From Rariglobus sp967755175 (GTDB taxonomy: Bacteria; Verrucomicrobiota; Verrucomicrobiia; Opitutales; Opitutaceae): a stretch of DNA of 6,589 bases. Where the stretch lies: contig CBRAFO010000159.1 in the NCBI GenBank assembly GCA_967755175.1, positions 1 through 6,589 of the forward strand, given 5' to 3'. Within the stretch, counting starts at the first letter, position 1; each line of letters begins with the position of its first letter. Both the position numbers and the translations under genes were made by a program. Positions 6,528 through 6,589 of this stretch are shown piece by piece. Under the pieces are notes generated by a model. That model ran no database searches, was not told where the DNA came from, and saw only the letters and a program-made list of their open reading frames with translations.

Positions 6528-6589
6528 CGGCAGATCGTGCAAAACCGAGGAGCTGCCGACGAGATGTTTTAACTATCGGATGCAGGTAA
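6528..6589 (-). other. 5' flank of the large gene; no promoter or ribosome-binding site identified
   Basis: These 62 bases precede the first gene of the transcript. An AT-richer patch (GATAGTTAAAACATC on the minus strand, about 6563-6577) stands out against the GC-rich surroundings and could belong to a promoter. No paired -35/-10 boxes are convincing, and the region is cut by the window edge. Confidence 0.3.

Noticed and set aside
6528..6542. TTG start five codons upstream of the large gene's ATG
   Set aside because: It has no ribosome-binding site and a rare start codon, while the ATG at 6527 gives a typical MKR signal-anchor start.
4125..6572. Plus-strand open frame of 815 codons opposite the large gene
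   Set aside because: Its codons are in exact register with the minus-strand codons, so its stops would need the sense codons TTA, CTA or TCA, which are rare in GC-rich genes. It is Gly/Val/Ala/Glu/Asp-rich with no domain, and it overlaps a gene with clear architecture.

Overview
The window looks like a chromosomal piece of a GC-rich, saprophytic bacterium. The most likely source is Verrucomicrobiota, probably the Opitutales/Opitutaceae type, with Planctomycetota-like lineages as the alternative. This rests on three things: high GC by eye, long Pro/Ala-rich linkers and a small SH3-like module on an exported protein, and dispersed palindromic repeat families in the gaps that I recall from genomes of that kind. 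No taxonomic marker gene is present, so the placement is inference.

All three convincing genes lie on the minus strand and are read from right to left. First comes a 1056-residue membrane-anchored protein of unknown function (6527 down to 3357). It has a Pro-rich linker, an SH3-like module, a beta-rich region, a large helical core, a beta region and a helical C-terminal tail. Only 10 nt after its stop comes a secreted glycoside hydrolase of family 43 (3346 down to 2351) with the expected Asp/Asp/Glu catalytic set. A good intrinsic-terminator hairpin follows it at 2288-2318. After a 257-nt gap comes a secreted protein with two ThuA-like domains in tandem (2093 down to 300).

The gap 2094-2350 is packed with non-coding structure: a heptamer tandem repeat, two inverted copies of a palindromic element that show a compensatory base change, a REP-like hairpin and the terminator. 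The left end (1-299) has no well-supported gene. It holds a 21-bp in-frame tandem repeat cut by the window edge, a small low-confidence reading frame and a compound palindrome of about 60 bp.

Taken together, the genes look like a small extracytoplasmic carbohydrate-degradation locus. GH43 would trim pentose or other sugar side chains, the large anchored protein could bind or cleave the polysaccharide at the cell surface or in the periplasm, and the double ThuA protein may act on sugar derivatives. The substrate is not revealed by the sequence. None of the three starts has a recognisable Shine-Dalgarno sequence.
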